A stretch of 64,000 nt of DNA, from the NCBI RefSeq assembly GCF_932294415.1, contig NC_065536.1, positions 248,001 to 312,000 of the forward strand, read 5' to 3'. Below the pieces are notes generated by a model. That model did not search any database. It saw only the letters and a program-made list of their open reading frames with translations, and was not told where the DNA came from. This stretch comes from Quercus robur (lineage: Eukaryota > Streptophyta > Magnoliopsida > Fagales > Fagaceae). The position numbers and the translations under genes are program-made. Positions 21,645 to 33,116 of the stretch are shown piece by piece (within the stretch, counting starts at the first letter, position 1; every line of letters begins with the position of its first letter).

Positions 21645-24600
21645 CTTTGCTGAGAAAACTATACACTTATGTCCCTATAATTAACTTGGCCTTCAACTCA
21701 AGTACACATTTGCACAACTATATCTAGTGTAATACACTTGACTTATTGGCAATGATGGAGTCTAGTGTAAATGGGTAGGACTAGGACCATTCCCAACGTT
21801 CTTCTCCTTATATATTTATAGAGGGGAGAGGAAGGATTCATGAAAATAGATATATGTTTGTGTTAGTTGGAAAAGTAGTAGCTGGAGCAGGGGGCCAGAG
21901 AGGCTGAGACTGACTTGATAAAAGCTAGTGCCTTCCCTACTTTACAGCGATGTTTCATTCATACTTGAGCTTGTTTGATGACCTTTATATCCACCAACCA
22001 AAGCTATATTCATTAGAAGACATCATGAATAAGGTCTACAGGAATCTTCTTTCTTTTTTTTTTTTTCCTCTTTGGAATCACGAGTTCATAAGCTTTCTCA
22101 GATTCCCTTCCCTAGCACAATTTTTTGTTTTTTCTTTTTAATGAAAGCATTTAAGAAATGTCTGCTACAAATTTTATGGTTCCCACTCTATTTTGTGGAA
22201 GTATAAAAGGAAGATTGAAAATATGTAGCTTTATGGAAAGAGGTAATCATGGAGATTTGAATTAAGGCATATCATGGGGATAGAGAACGAGTAGTTTAGA
22301 AAATTGAAATCAGGTCCACACTTGACTCGTATACTTGATGTTAGTGTGTATTCCAAATACTTGACCTTTTCATTTAGTCCTACATTGGTTAGGAGTGTAC
22401 TCCACTTTGGCTTAATAAACTATCATGGACTTCCTTTGCTAATTTAGCTACACGACCTGGTTTGGAGCTTGAACCTTAGCTATATCACATACACACTTCT
22501 TGTCTTACGTTGTCCCATGAATCCAGTTACGAGCGTGCATGAATCCAGTTTAGTTTTACATTGTCCCATTCACTTATACCAATAGAACACCATCGGACCC
22601 TTCTAACCGATTTTTTTGCTCTCTCCCCGACAGTTTTGACTTTCTGAAATATAACAAGAAATTATTCTTTCCTGTGGTGAGGAAGGGCTAAGGTTGATTT
22701 TGAATCTTTGTGTGCGGAAGTGCATCAATGGCAAAGGTAGACATTATAGCCTAATCCTCAGCCAAGAAACCATTTTGCATCAAATTCTACTAAGTAACGC
22801 AAATCAACCTTTAAAGACAACCCTTTCTCTTGATCCTATAATTTGGTGAGAATGTTCTTAGACTTTGCTTTAAGGTCTGTTCCTTTAGGATTAAGCATCA
22901 TGAAGTTCTAGGACATAATAGTAGGTTTGATTCAGCCCAAAAAAAAGATGTAATGGCTGGTTTGAGGGAGGACTAATACTGGATTCAGGGTGAAACTTGG
23001 CACAAAATGTCTGAGCTGCCAAATATGGATCGAGTGCTGCACAACCGCCACAAGTTCTGAGGGTTATGTGTTAGACCATTACCAGTCTTTTAAGGCTTTT
23101 ACCTGTTGCTATTTGCAGACTAATGCACATCTCTATATTTATGATGGCTGTTGCAAAGGGGCAATTACTTGCCGCTACCACTAATTAGTTTGCAGATTGC
23201 AAGGTTCACCATTTTTCTCTTAGATGGTTGCTTTTCAGTTTTCACCAAGATGCTGCAGGATTCTCTCTCGATTCTCATGCTTCATTTACTAGTAGCCAAT
23301 TCTAAGTTTATAATCATCACAAATGACAATTCCACCCACATCACTATTCATTAGTTTGATTGAAAGGGAAGAATAAAAAGGGTACAATTTTTGTTAGGAT
23401 CTTAGTATATTAGCATATTCCGTGAAAATATGTAATTTTTATTTTGTGGGTCTAATTCTAATTGGGATGAGGTTTCAAGCATGGTCTTTAAAACCATATC
23501 GGACCGGCCGGTTCAACCTAAAACTAGACCTCAATTGGTCCGGTATAAACTATAAAAATTGGTGGTTTAACCATAAAAATGGGGAATCATACCCTTTTTC
23601 GGTTCTTTAATTTTACTGAGGTTTAAAAACCATGGTTTCAAAAGCTGAAATCGAAGCTATACAAGTCATCATTGCAGTCAAGCAAAATTGGTTGTTGTCT
23701 AGCAGAATGACACGTGATTACACTTCGAAAAGTTGTTAGGGCAGCAAGTTGCGAGAAACTTGTAGGACGTTGGCTAGAGCAAAATTGACGAAACTGGAGA
23801 GAATTCAGTTATGAAATCTCTTGTTGTTCCCACCTTATCTATATACCCCATTTTTCACAAAATTAAAACCCTAACTTCCAATATGAAGGTTGAGAGAAAT
23901 TGAGCAAATTTGATAGCCAAATGCTCATAGTTTTGAAACCCAAACTTTTCAAAAAATTGGAAAAGGAAGGGGTTAAAGATTTTTGAGATTGGACTAGGGT
24001 CCAATTGTGTTGTTTCATTTAATTTTTTAAGTAATTTAATTCATAAGAAGTTGTTATATATAATATTTTTTCATAACTTACCAATGAAAGGTGTGTGACC
24101 CAATGTTTGCCACTCAAGACATGCAAATCAACACTACTAAGTGCAAGTTTTAATCCTGCTTATGACAACTTTCAACATTTTTATCCTATGCATCCAAAGT
24201 AGTAGAGAAAGGACTTGCGAAGTTAGTTGTGACGGGGAGGTTTTTTAGCTGGGTTCTGAGTTGTTGTTGTTGGAACATTTTAATATTATATAATTAAAAT
24301 GGTTTTATATTACAAGATAAATGTAAAGATGTGGGAGTTAACATGGAAGATGAAGAGTTAGTGAAAATGTTTAATTTCACATTGAAAAAAAGAGAGACTA
24401 TTTTATACTTTTTAATTGTGATAATTAATGGGGCTAATATGTATTGATTCAGATATTGTGCTAAATACGTGCGCAAAGAGGAGGTGAAGGGAGGAGGTGT
24501 CAAAAATAAATTTACAAAGTTTAGCCAACCAAAAGCTCGAATCTCCTTAAAGATAGCAAGTGACGCGCCTCAGTGTGTATTTTATAATCTCAAATTAATA

Positions 24601-24790
24601 ATATTCAGAAGTATTATTCCATTTCTCTTTATGTTATTTAGTATTATTCAATTTCTCTTTGTATTATTTCCATTATTATTGTGATTGCACCATTTCCATT
24701 ATTATTGTGTTTGCACCAACAATTACTGTTGTTGTTTTTTTCCTCTCATGGATTCAAAGTTGTAGAGAAAGGACTTGGTGTCGTGGATTA
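21645..24790. other. Intergenic
   Basis: No convincing gene was found. The small palindrome ACCGGCCGGT near 23503-23512 sits in a GGACCGGCCGGTTC context often seen at the ends of plant repetitive elements, but I could not find a partner end. The remainder is AT-rich. Confidence 0.45.
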
Positions 24791-24799
24791 TGCAACACA

Positions 24800-25790
24800 A
24801 TAAAAATCAAAAACTATTTTCTACGATGGTTTGGTTGATATGGACTCAAAGAAATCAAACTTGCTTACACTTACCGAGCTATAATATTGACCAAATTTCC
24901 CAGGTCTCCTAGGATCGATATGAGCAATATCAAGTAGTGCTGCCTCCCCTAAGACATCGATCATACCAAACATGTGCTTCCTGGCATCCCCCCACCTGAT
25001 TTGATGAAGATTAATTTTGATGGAGGCATCTTTGATGAAGTTAATAAATCTAGTATTGGAGTGGTTATATGCAATCATTATGGCTTACTCATCATGTCTG
25101 TATCCCTATGGTTTCCTCAAGCTTACAAACCCGTGGAGATTGTAGCTTTGGTAGCAACTCAAGCGCTTCAGTTTGGCTTAGAAATTGGCATAGATCGAGC
25201 TATTGTGGAAGGAGATTCGGTTGTGGTTATGAAAGCTTTGGCTAACAAGTCAAGGAATATGACATCGTATGGTGTTTTGATTCAAGATGCGAAGGTTTTT
25301 TCTGGGTTTTATTCTAAGTTGCTTTACTCTCACACTAAGAGGGAAGGTAATAAAATTGTTCATAGTTTGATTAGGTTGGTAGTTAATATAGGGTCTGTTT
25401 GGATAAAACTTATTTTGCTGAAACTAAAAACTAAAAACTGAAAACACTGTAGCAAAATAATTTTTAAATGTGTGAATAGTGCTATGAGACTTATTTTTAA
25501 TGAAAAAGTTGATAAAAAGTGGAGTTTGTACGACCCGTAAACAGTGCACAAGTGCACTGTTCACAGAAGAACGAGTCAATCATTGCGGCTGAAAAGAAAA
25601 AAAAAAAAAAAACTGAGGATATGCAGACGCAGCACTAATAAGTGCTACCCAAACGAGCACATAGTATTGTGTAGATGGAGGATGTTCCACCATAAGTTTG
25701 CCTCATTTTTCAAGCTGATATAGTTGTTTTGCTTTAATAAAATATTCACAGTCTTCTCTAAAAGAATAATAAATAAATAAAAGAAGAAAA
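24800..25790 (+). mobile_element. LINE 3' fragment with RNase H domain, split by a MITE
   Basis: The frame at 24974-25390 encodes the RNase H-like (RVT_3) domain found at the C-terminus of plant LINEs: LMKINFDGGIFDE, IGVVICNHYGLL, VEIVALVATQAL, GIDRAIVEGDSVVVMKAL and REGNKIVHSLIR. The upstream part (24830-24970) is a degenerate linker of the same protein. The end of the domain (MEDVPP, then QADIVVLL) is found only after the MITE, at about 25675-25740, followed by an A-rich tail (AATAAATAAATAAAAG). The first catalytic Asp is kept (NFDG), but stops and the insertion show the copy is dead. Confidence 0.8.
25391..25660. mobile_element. Tourist/PIF-Harbinger-like MITE (270 bp) nested in the LINE
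   Basis: The left end GGGTCTGTTTGGATAAAACTT and the reverse complement of the right end (GTGCTCGTTTGGGTAGCACTT) form an imperfect terminal inverted repeat. ATA flanks both sides, fitting a 3-bp target duplication. It has no coding capacity, and internal inverted pieces (GTGCACTGTTCAC) are present. Removing it re-joins the LINE RNase H frame, which supports the boundaries. Confidence 0.7.
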
Positions 25791-25883
25791 AGAAGGTTGT
25801 GGTTTATCATCTCTTAGTCACTCTTAAAAAAGCATATCCCAAAGTCTTGAAATGGTGTACCAAAAAGGTCTTCAAAATTATTC

Positions 25884-25884
<1 letters not shown>

Positions 25885-25940
<56 letters not shown>
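25885..25940. repeat. (GA)n microsatellite
   Basis: About 28 uninterrupted AG units followed by (GAA)n. It accounts for the Arg/Glu-repeat open frame seen here. Confidence 0.97.
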
Positions 25941-25944
<4 letters not shown>

Positions 25945-25979
25945 AGAAGAAGAAGAGTAGTATCTATACTACTATTTAA

Positions 25980-27629
25980 GGAGTTTTTCCTGTTTAAATT
26001 GGACATTTTTTGGATTCCAAAATATCCTTATAGCCTACATTTAAGTAGGAGCAAAACTTAGTAAAAATGGTTCGTTAACTCCCACGTAAAACACTATTTA
26101 CAAAATAGGACCACACTCCTAGTACACTCACATTGGTTTTCAAAATCAAACTGCTTCTTCTTCCGTTCTCCAATTCTCTCATTCTCTTAATTCTGTGTTA
26201 ATCTTCTTTTCATCATTTTTTCTATTTGCTTAGCTGAAATTTGCTCCTGCTCAACGGTATGTGCATGACAATGTACATTGGTCTTTTCTTCTTTTCTATT
26301 TTGGTTTTCTAATTCATGAACAACTTCTTATATTCTAGAAACAAATCAAATATTTGTGTAAAATATTCCTTCTATTTCAACCTCACCTTTAATTTCTTTC
26401 ACATATTTCTTCAAGTAACATGCATTGGGTGATTTCTTTCACATATTCCTTTAAGGAACACACACGGGGGTATATTTCTTCAAGGAACACATACTAGGAT
26501 GTCCATCTTCAAGATTTTTGTATCTAAACTTCAAGGAACATGCACTGGGGTGCGGATCTTCAAGATTTCCGTGTGCTCTGTCAACTCCAGCTAACTGTTT
26601 GGACTTTGGACTTGAGGTGCAGTAAATGGCAAAAATGTAAGTATTTTTTATGACCTCTATTTAAATGTCTCATGTGTGTTGGGTTTTCTATTACAATAAA
26701 TTACGTTTCTTTTTATGAGTTGCCATTCAATATTTACTTTTCTATATTTGGTTTCCTTACTTTGTTATCATTATCTTTTCTATATCATTATTTTATCTTA
26801 TATTTTATTTGGTCAGTTTGATGAGTGTTTTTTTGCTCCTTAATCTCAAATTACGTTGGTTTTTTTTTTTCTTCAAATATCTTTGTTTTGAATTTGAAAA
26901 AAGAAAAAAAAAAAATCAAACTCTGTTTGTGAACTCAATTTAAAATAATATATTCAAATCAAATCGTAAATTGAAAATTGCGAAAGCATCACTTTTTCCC
27001 TGAGGCTGTTTTTGCCGTAAACAAATTTGTGAGGGTCCTCCTTTCACGCGATCTAGAAGGAGGTGCTCAACACGTGCAATTTGCAAATTCTTCTTATTTT
27101 CTTAATTTTTTTGTTTTAAGAGGGTATATTAAATTTAAATAACAAGATATCAAAAAAAAAAATTTCCTTCTTATGTAATTCGGTAATCATGAGAGAGACA
27201 AAAAAAATTTTGAAACTTAGATATTATAGAAACACAGCAAAAATACCAATCACGCATTAATTAATTATATTGCATTTAACTCTATTTCGAAACATAAAAT
27301 ATATACGTAAAAGAGTGATTGACGACCATATTACTAATAATAAAAATAAAAATAAAAAAAATAAAAAAACTGATTGGATCATTGGGCTTTAGTGTGGACA
27401 TGTTTTTTGTGCTTGAAAATAGGCAAAAGAGACTATTTCTCCTTACTTATAATTTTTTCTTTTAAGGATTAAATATAACTTCACAACTCCCATTAAAAAA
27501 AAAACAAAAAAACAAAACAGGACTGTGAAAGCCTTTTCTATTTTATTTATTTATTTTGATTTTTACGTATTTGAATTTTTTTTTGTTATGAATATGTACT
27601 TAGTGGCTACATTATAGGACTAAGTGGTT

Positions 27630-27666
<37 letters not shown>

Positions 27667-27955
27667 AAAACAAAAACTTGATAACTCTCATTAAGTAAAA
27701 ATTAAAAAAGAACAACTTGATGGCAAAACAAAATAACGTGAGAGATTTTCCTATTTAAATGTTTTTAGGCATTAAAATTTTTGTTATGGATGTGTATTTA
27801 GTGACTACATTATAGGACTCATCACACCCTTAATTTTTTTTTTTTTTTTGGTGATTGAGAAATATAATAATCCTAAATTATAATACACTAGCCTCCAAAC
27901 AATGCTAAAAAACTTTTCTATTTTTTGAAAAAAAAAAAAGTTAATAATTTGCATC
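25980..27955. other. AT-rich intergenic with degenerate local repeats
   Basis: Loose repeats around CTTCAAGGAACA.GCACTGGGGTG recur at about 26410-26560. A degenerate duplication occurs around 27570-27630 and 27770-27830 (TTTTGTTATG.ATGTGTA.TTAGTG.CTACATTATAGGACT). An A run lies at about 27637-27665. No gene was seen. Confidence 0.5.
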
Positions 27956-27961
27956 CATTAT

Positions 27962-28712
27962 TGTGGGGCCCAATAGTTTGTGGGTTCGGCCCGCTCGCTT
28001 ATGGGGAGTCCACAGATCCCAAACTGAAGGAGGCCAGGGCCCAAGCCCAAAAATATTAAGCCCAAAGGGGCCCGAAGATATGGCCGAGGACAGCTTAGTC
28101 CTCGGCAGACCCAAAGTCTCATTGATGAAAGTGGCATACAAGCAAACTTAAAAGATTAGAAAATATCTCGGGAAAATTGTCCTTAATACCCCTCATTGAT
28201 ATGACATTGCACCTAACAGAACCGGATTCTTAGGCTTTATTAACCATGCCCAACAATGCTGGGATGGGATTGACGGGACAAATATCAGTCATGGAAAAAC
28301 TGACCCTACACGTGGACGAGGGACAACAAACGTAGGCTAGTATAAAAGGAAAGGTAAACTAATTCGGAAAGGCCCCCATCTCAATTCCTGGAAAAAACTC
28401 CAGGAATGAGAATGTCCGGATAATATATGCGCTCCACCATGGAAAACCCATCGACGGGTAACCGGAGAAAAACACTAGTGCTCCTCGGACATGATCCGAG
28501 GAGTCCAATCCCTCAATTTATAAAGCTATTGGGCATGGATATCCGGACTAAAGCCTTTTCTAGTCTAGGTTTATCTAAGGTTCGGCCTGTACTAACGCCC
28601 CGTGACCCAACGCTAGCCTTTCAAGTCCACTCTCTACAAATATTATTGTGGGGGATCTTTCACGCGCGAGCTCAACGTCGCTGTTGGGCCGCTTGGGAAT
28701 CGTGTCCCTACA
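27962..28712 (+). repeat. 5' LTR of the 5.9-kb element
   Basis: 751 bp from TGTGGGGCCC to CCCTACA, with a TATAAAAG box at 28341-28348 as the likely core promoter. Confidence 0.95.
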
Positions 28713-28714
28713 AT

Positions 28715-28732
28715 TGGCGCCGTCTGTGGGAA
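28715..28732 (+). promoter_or_regulatory. Primer-binding site of the 5.9-kb element
   Basis: TGGCGCCGTCTGTGGGAA lies 2 bp after the LTR end. This is the tRNA-primer-type site common in plant LTR elements; I did not assign the tRNA. Confidence 0.8.
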
Positions 28733-28952
28733 GGCTTGCGCGTTGGCACGGGTGGCGCATGAGTCAGTTCTCTAGCAAGCAGAGATTCACGAGTTTTTCC
28801 CATCTCCGGCGACGTGCAGTCGTTGCTCCGCCATAAGCTTCTGCTAGGGGCTACGCCTTGCACTGCTAACGGCGCGGGAAGCTTTAGGGGCTTCCGGCCT
28901 CGAGCCAACTCTCCCCTCCCTGGCCTAGGGGTTAACCTGCGAAAAATAAATG

Positions 28953-28955
<3 letters not shown>

Positions 28956-28994
<39 letters not shown>
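28956..28994. repeat. Long poly-A run directly before the 81-bp array
   Basis: About 39 consecutive A separate the leader from the tandem array. Its length is likely to vary between alleles and reads. Confidence 0.95.
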
Positions 28995-28996
<2 letters not shown>

Positions 28997-30041
28997 TCTT
29001 ACAAGTTTTGGACAGAACCAAGGCCTTGTATGGTCCTCGGACCCAAGCCTATGGGGAAACCAAGTACAAAAAAGAGATCTTACAAGTTTTGGACAGAACC
29101 AAGGCCTTGTATGGTCCTCGAACCCAAGCCTATGGGGAAACCAAGTACAAACAAGAAATCTTACAAGTTTTGGACAGAACCAAGGCCTTGTATGGTCCTC
29201 GGACCCAAGCCTATGGGGAAACCAAGTACAAACAAGAAATCTTACAAGTTTTGGACAGAACCAAGGCCTTGTATGGTCCTCGGACCCAAGCCTATGGGGA
29301 AACCAAGTACAAACAAGAGATCTTACAAGTTTTGGACAGAACCAAGGCCTTGTATGGTCCTCGGACCCAAGCCTATGGGGAAACCAAGTACAAACAAGAG
29401 ATCTTACAAGTTTTGGACAGAACCAAGGCCTTGTATGGTCCTTGAACCCAAGCCTATGAGGAAACCAAGTACAAAAAAGAGATCTTACAAGTTTTGGACA
29501 GAACCAAGGCCTTGTATGGTCCTCGGACTCAAGCCTATGGGGAAACCAAGTACAAACAAGAAATCTTACAAGTTTTGGACAGAACCAAGGCCTTGTATGG
29601 TCCTCGGACCCAAGCCTATGGGGAAACCAAGTACAAAAAAGAGATCTTACAAGTTTTGGACAGAACCAAGGCCTTGTATGGTCCTCGGACCCAAGCCTAT
29701 GGGGAAACCAAGTACAAACAAGAAATCTTACAAGTTTTGGACAGAACCAAGGCCTTGTATGGTCCTCGGACCCAAGCCTATGGGGAAACCAAGTACAAAC
29801 AAGATATCTTACAAGTTTTGGACAAAACCAAGGCCTTGTATGGTCCTCGGACCCAAGCCTATGGGGAAACCAAGTACAAACAAGAGATCTTACAAGTTTT
29901 GGACAGAACCAAGGCCTTGTATGGTCCTCGGACCCAAGCCTATGGGGAAACCAAGTACAAAAAAGAAATCTTACAAGTTTTGGACAGAACCAAGGCCTTG
30001 TATGGTCCTCGGACTCAAGCCTATGGGGAAACCAAGTACAC
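28995..30041. repeat. 13-copy tandem array, exact 81-bp period
   Basis: The unit begins GATCTTACAAGTTTTGGACA and contains CAAGGCCTTG (a palindrome) and GGTCCTCGGACCCAAGCC. Copies start every 81 bp from 28995 to 29967 with no indel, differing only by scattered substitutions. Because 81 is a multiple of three and the unit has few stops, several frames on both strands stay open for 140-375 codons. I regard these as by-products, not genes. Confidence 0.97.
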
Positions 30042-30479
30042 AAGCATCATCGGAGTACCCTACTTCCCAGTCGATTGCTCGGATGGATCATTTAGAGATT
30101 ATCAGCCTTGGACGGTGTTCACGCGCGTATCACAGAATATTCAACTGTTATCCCGGTTAGTTTCCTAAGTTTGATTTACTCTGAATTATCGATATAATGC
30201 CTGGTAGTATTGATAAATTGGAGTTAGTTAGATTATGTTTCAAGCTACTTTGCTCTAAATATTCCTGAGGAAACACACACATAGGGCACACCCATTCACT
30301 AAGTAGTGTTGTCAAAGGAACAGTATCCAAAACGAGTAAAGAAATTTCAATTTTCACTAAAACAAAGAAATAGTACAGCATACAATGAAAAGCTGGAATC
30401 AGTTTGTGTCAAATCTCACTACATAACCAAAAAGAAAGGAAGATACAAGAGAATAAAATAAAGCTGAGGAAGTAGATCA

Positions 30480-30990
30480 GAGGAGAGGTTGGCTACAGCT
30501 CCACGACCTTGTTCTCCCTCAATGCTTTCACATGCCCACAACTCAAACAGCAAAAGAGACCCAACTTGAGCCTGACACCGCTGAAGGAAACGTGCAGGGA
30601 GTTGGAAGTTGAGGGGCTTTCTCTAAATATTCGCCTGCCACAAAGCAGAGGCGCTGATGGCGGAAAAGCTTTCTTCTGACATACCAAAATTCTGGCATGA
30701 ACAGAACCTGCTTCGGGTTTTGACTAAAAGAGGGAGAGATCCCCTTCCCCCTCGGACGAAATGGAGTGTTCTCCTAAACTTATGCTTCCTGTGCCCATAC
30801 CTTACTACTTTGAGTCTCATGAGGACACGGTGCTTCTGCGGCGGAGAGAGTTCTTTCTTCCCAACCCTTGCCTTAAACGTGTTGTGCTAAGGGAGGAGAG
30901 CTCCGGATGTGGGAGTTATGATATGGGAGAAAACTGAAGGATTTGTGCGTATATAAGGCAACTTTCTCTCCCTCCTGTTTATTTGAAAAG
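30480..30990. repeat. Internal module, copy 1
   Basis: Shares ordered landmarks with 32400-32800: CTGCTTCGG.TTTTG.CTAAAAGAG near 30708, a GGACACGGTGCTTCTG block near 30822 and a TATATAAGG box near 30951. It is non-coding as far as I can tell. Confidence 0.5.
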
Positions 30991-31320
30991 ATAAGGTGGT
31001 GGCAGTCAACTCACGCAGCATCCCAAGGTACGCTACAGACAAAACAGTTTTGGCTCAACTTCCAACATCAACTGCAACCACAAGATTAAAGAAGCCTCGT
31101 AAAGGCGCACCTCGATCATTGTGACATCAGAGAGTACCGCGTGGCCAGAGGTTGCAGAAATATCTCTTAATTCAGGGGTTAAGTGGATTCGCGGCCCAGG
31201 CCCGCTCTGCGTGAGGGCCCAGGGACTGCGGCCCACGCCGAGAAATAGCCGTTGCCGAGGACAACCCCTGCTCGGCGCCTTATGAAATGCCTGATGAAAG
31301 GGAGAATCTGAACTCGAAGA

Positions 31321-31612
31321 GTTTTGGACAGAACCTAGGACTTGTATGGTCCTCGGACTCAAGTCTATGGGAAAACCAAGTACATAAAAGAAAAAACATA
31401 AGTCTTGGAAAGAACATAGGACTTGTATGATCCTTGGACTCAAGCCTATGGGGAAACCAAGGACATAAAAGTTTTGGACAGAACTTAGGGCTTGCATGGT
31501 CCTCGGACTCAAGTCTATAGGGAAGCCAAGTACATAAAAGAAAAAACGTAAGTTTTAAATAAAACCCAGGCTTTGCGAAGTCCTCGGACTCAGGCCTTTT
31601 GGGAAATCAACT
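31321..31612. repeat. Diverged second array of the 81-bp unit, four copies
   Basis: Copies start at 31321, 31402, 31471 and 31552 (steps 81, 69, 81). Each has the GTTTTGGACAGAAC, CTTGTATGGTCCTCGGACTC and AAGTCTATGGGAAAACCAAG parts of the unit in the same order. Confidence 0.9.
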
Positions 31613-32399
31613 GTTCGGATGGAGAAGTTTCTCGGCTCAAATACGGGAAAAAGTTAAGGCCAGTGTGTTAAGAAGACGGCGAAACGAACTGATGATCGTT
31701 AGCCTAAGGAAATTGTTCATTGGGAAGGTGACATGTCCTCGGATAACTACTTCTTACACCTTATCGAACACTTAGTCCCCACCTCGACTAATTTTAAGGT
31801 AAGTCTCGTTCTTCACTGATCGGATTGTTATGTCGAATAATAATTTTGTTAAAGTTATTATGGCGTCTTTTTATTAGCGAGTATTTTGGCCTTAGTTGTC
31901 ATTGGTTCAAATGCTATACTACTGTGCCGAGCAGAGCTTGCAAATTTATTAAAACATATAAACAGAATATGCGAAATAGAATAACAGTAACTTTTATTAA
32001 TATAAAAAATTATTACAACGTACAAGGAATGGCTTAAGCAAGCCTATACAAAAAATGAACTGCCGAAGCAGTAATAACATCCGTAATACAGATAAGTAAA
32101 CCGTCAGGTGTCCTTTAAACTCGCCTTCAAAGTCTCTCTAAAATCTCTGCCTCAGTACTGCTCATATCAGAAGAAGAGCCTTATATAGAAAAGGAGAAGG
32201 AGAAGGAAGAAGAATTGGAACACATGGAAACACTTCAGCAAGCTCTTGTCGCTGAGGAGAGCAAAGGGAAAAGAAGATGGAGGACATGAGCAGGAAGGAG
32301 GAGAAGAAGAGGGAAGAGATGAAGAAAATAGAAAGGAGCAAAAGAGAGAGAAGGGGAATCAAAGGATGGCGCCAGTGAACAAAGAGAAGAAGAAGCAAG

Positions 32400-32800
32400 G
32401 GCATTTAGTCCCTGCCTCAATCCTAACTCTTAGCACACTGGAGCCATATTAGGTATGCTCATGAGAGAGCGGATGGAGATGATAAGAGAGGTTTTTGACT
32501 CAGTCACACCGGAAGTGAGATGTGACGAGTCCCTGCTTCGGATTTTGGCTAAAAGAGTGGGGAGGCAAATCTTGAGTCTCCGCCACCCTTGCCCCGACCG
32601 AGCCATCTCAAGTTTTGTTAGGACATGGCGTTTCTGGGGAAGGAAGGGCTTATTCATGGCTGACTGCTATGATGGACATATTATTGGATAGGATATAACC
32701 AGGGGAAAGAAGTGAACTTGGGGAAGAGCCTGAGGGGTTCGAATATGAGAGAATCACCTTTTGTCTTCTCTCTTTATATAGGGGAGGAAGGCAAGGGTAC
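32400..32800. repeat. Internal module, copy 2
   Basis: Diverged partner of 30480-30990: CTGCTTCGGATTTTGGCTAAA near 32535, GGACATGGCGTTTCTGGGG near 32621 and TATATAGGGG near 32773. The preceding 32160-32400 is purine-rich and accounts for the charged open frames there. Confidence 0.5.
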
Positions 32801-33116
32801 GTAACACGTTCTAATCCCCAAGGAAATCTGCAGATAAATGTACATCCGTTTCGTTCCTCACGCTGTCAGTAACCGTTAGATCTGGGAGGTCTCGTAAAAG
32901 GAAGACATTAAAGGCGTGCTTCGAATAACCAAACGGCATAAACGCATCACGCGTAAATTGAGGGAAACGTCTTGTAGACCGGCGCATTCCTCGGGGAGGT
33001 GAAGAGTCGCCAACGTTGGTCAAGGACTGAATTAAATGAACCGCAGTAAAGGCTTGGTATTATCAAAACCCACCTTTCCAACCAAGACGTTGGACAGCAG
33101 GGTTTTGAGGGGCTAA

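Noticed and set aside
25852-26061. Arg-Glu repeat protein
   Set aside because: Translation of the (GA)n microsatellite.
28995-30041. CRISPR-like array
   Set aside because: The 81-bp units are head-to-tail with no distinct spacers, inside a plant LTR retrotransposon.
28925-30168. Four long open frames (145-376 codons) on both strands
   Set aside because: They are generated by the 81-bp tandem unit, whose length is a multiple of three and which lacks stops in several frames. No known domain, and the frames overlap on both strands.
32162-32452. Charged Arg/Glu-rich protein
   Set aside because: Produced by a purine-rich (GAAGGA)n stretch within the retrotransposon; both strands are open with low complexity.
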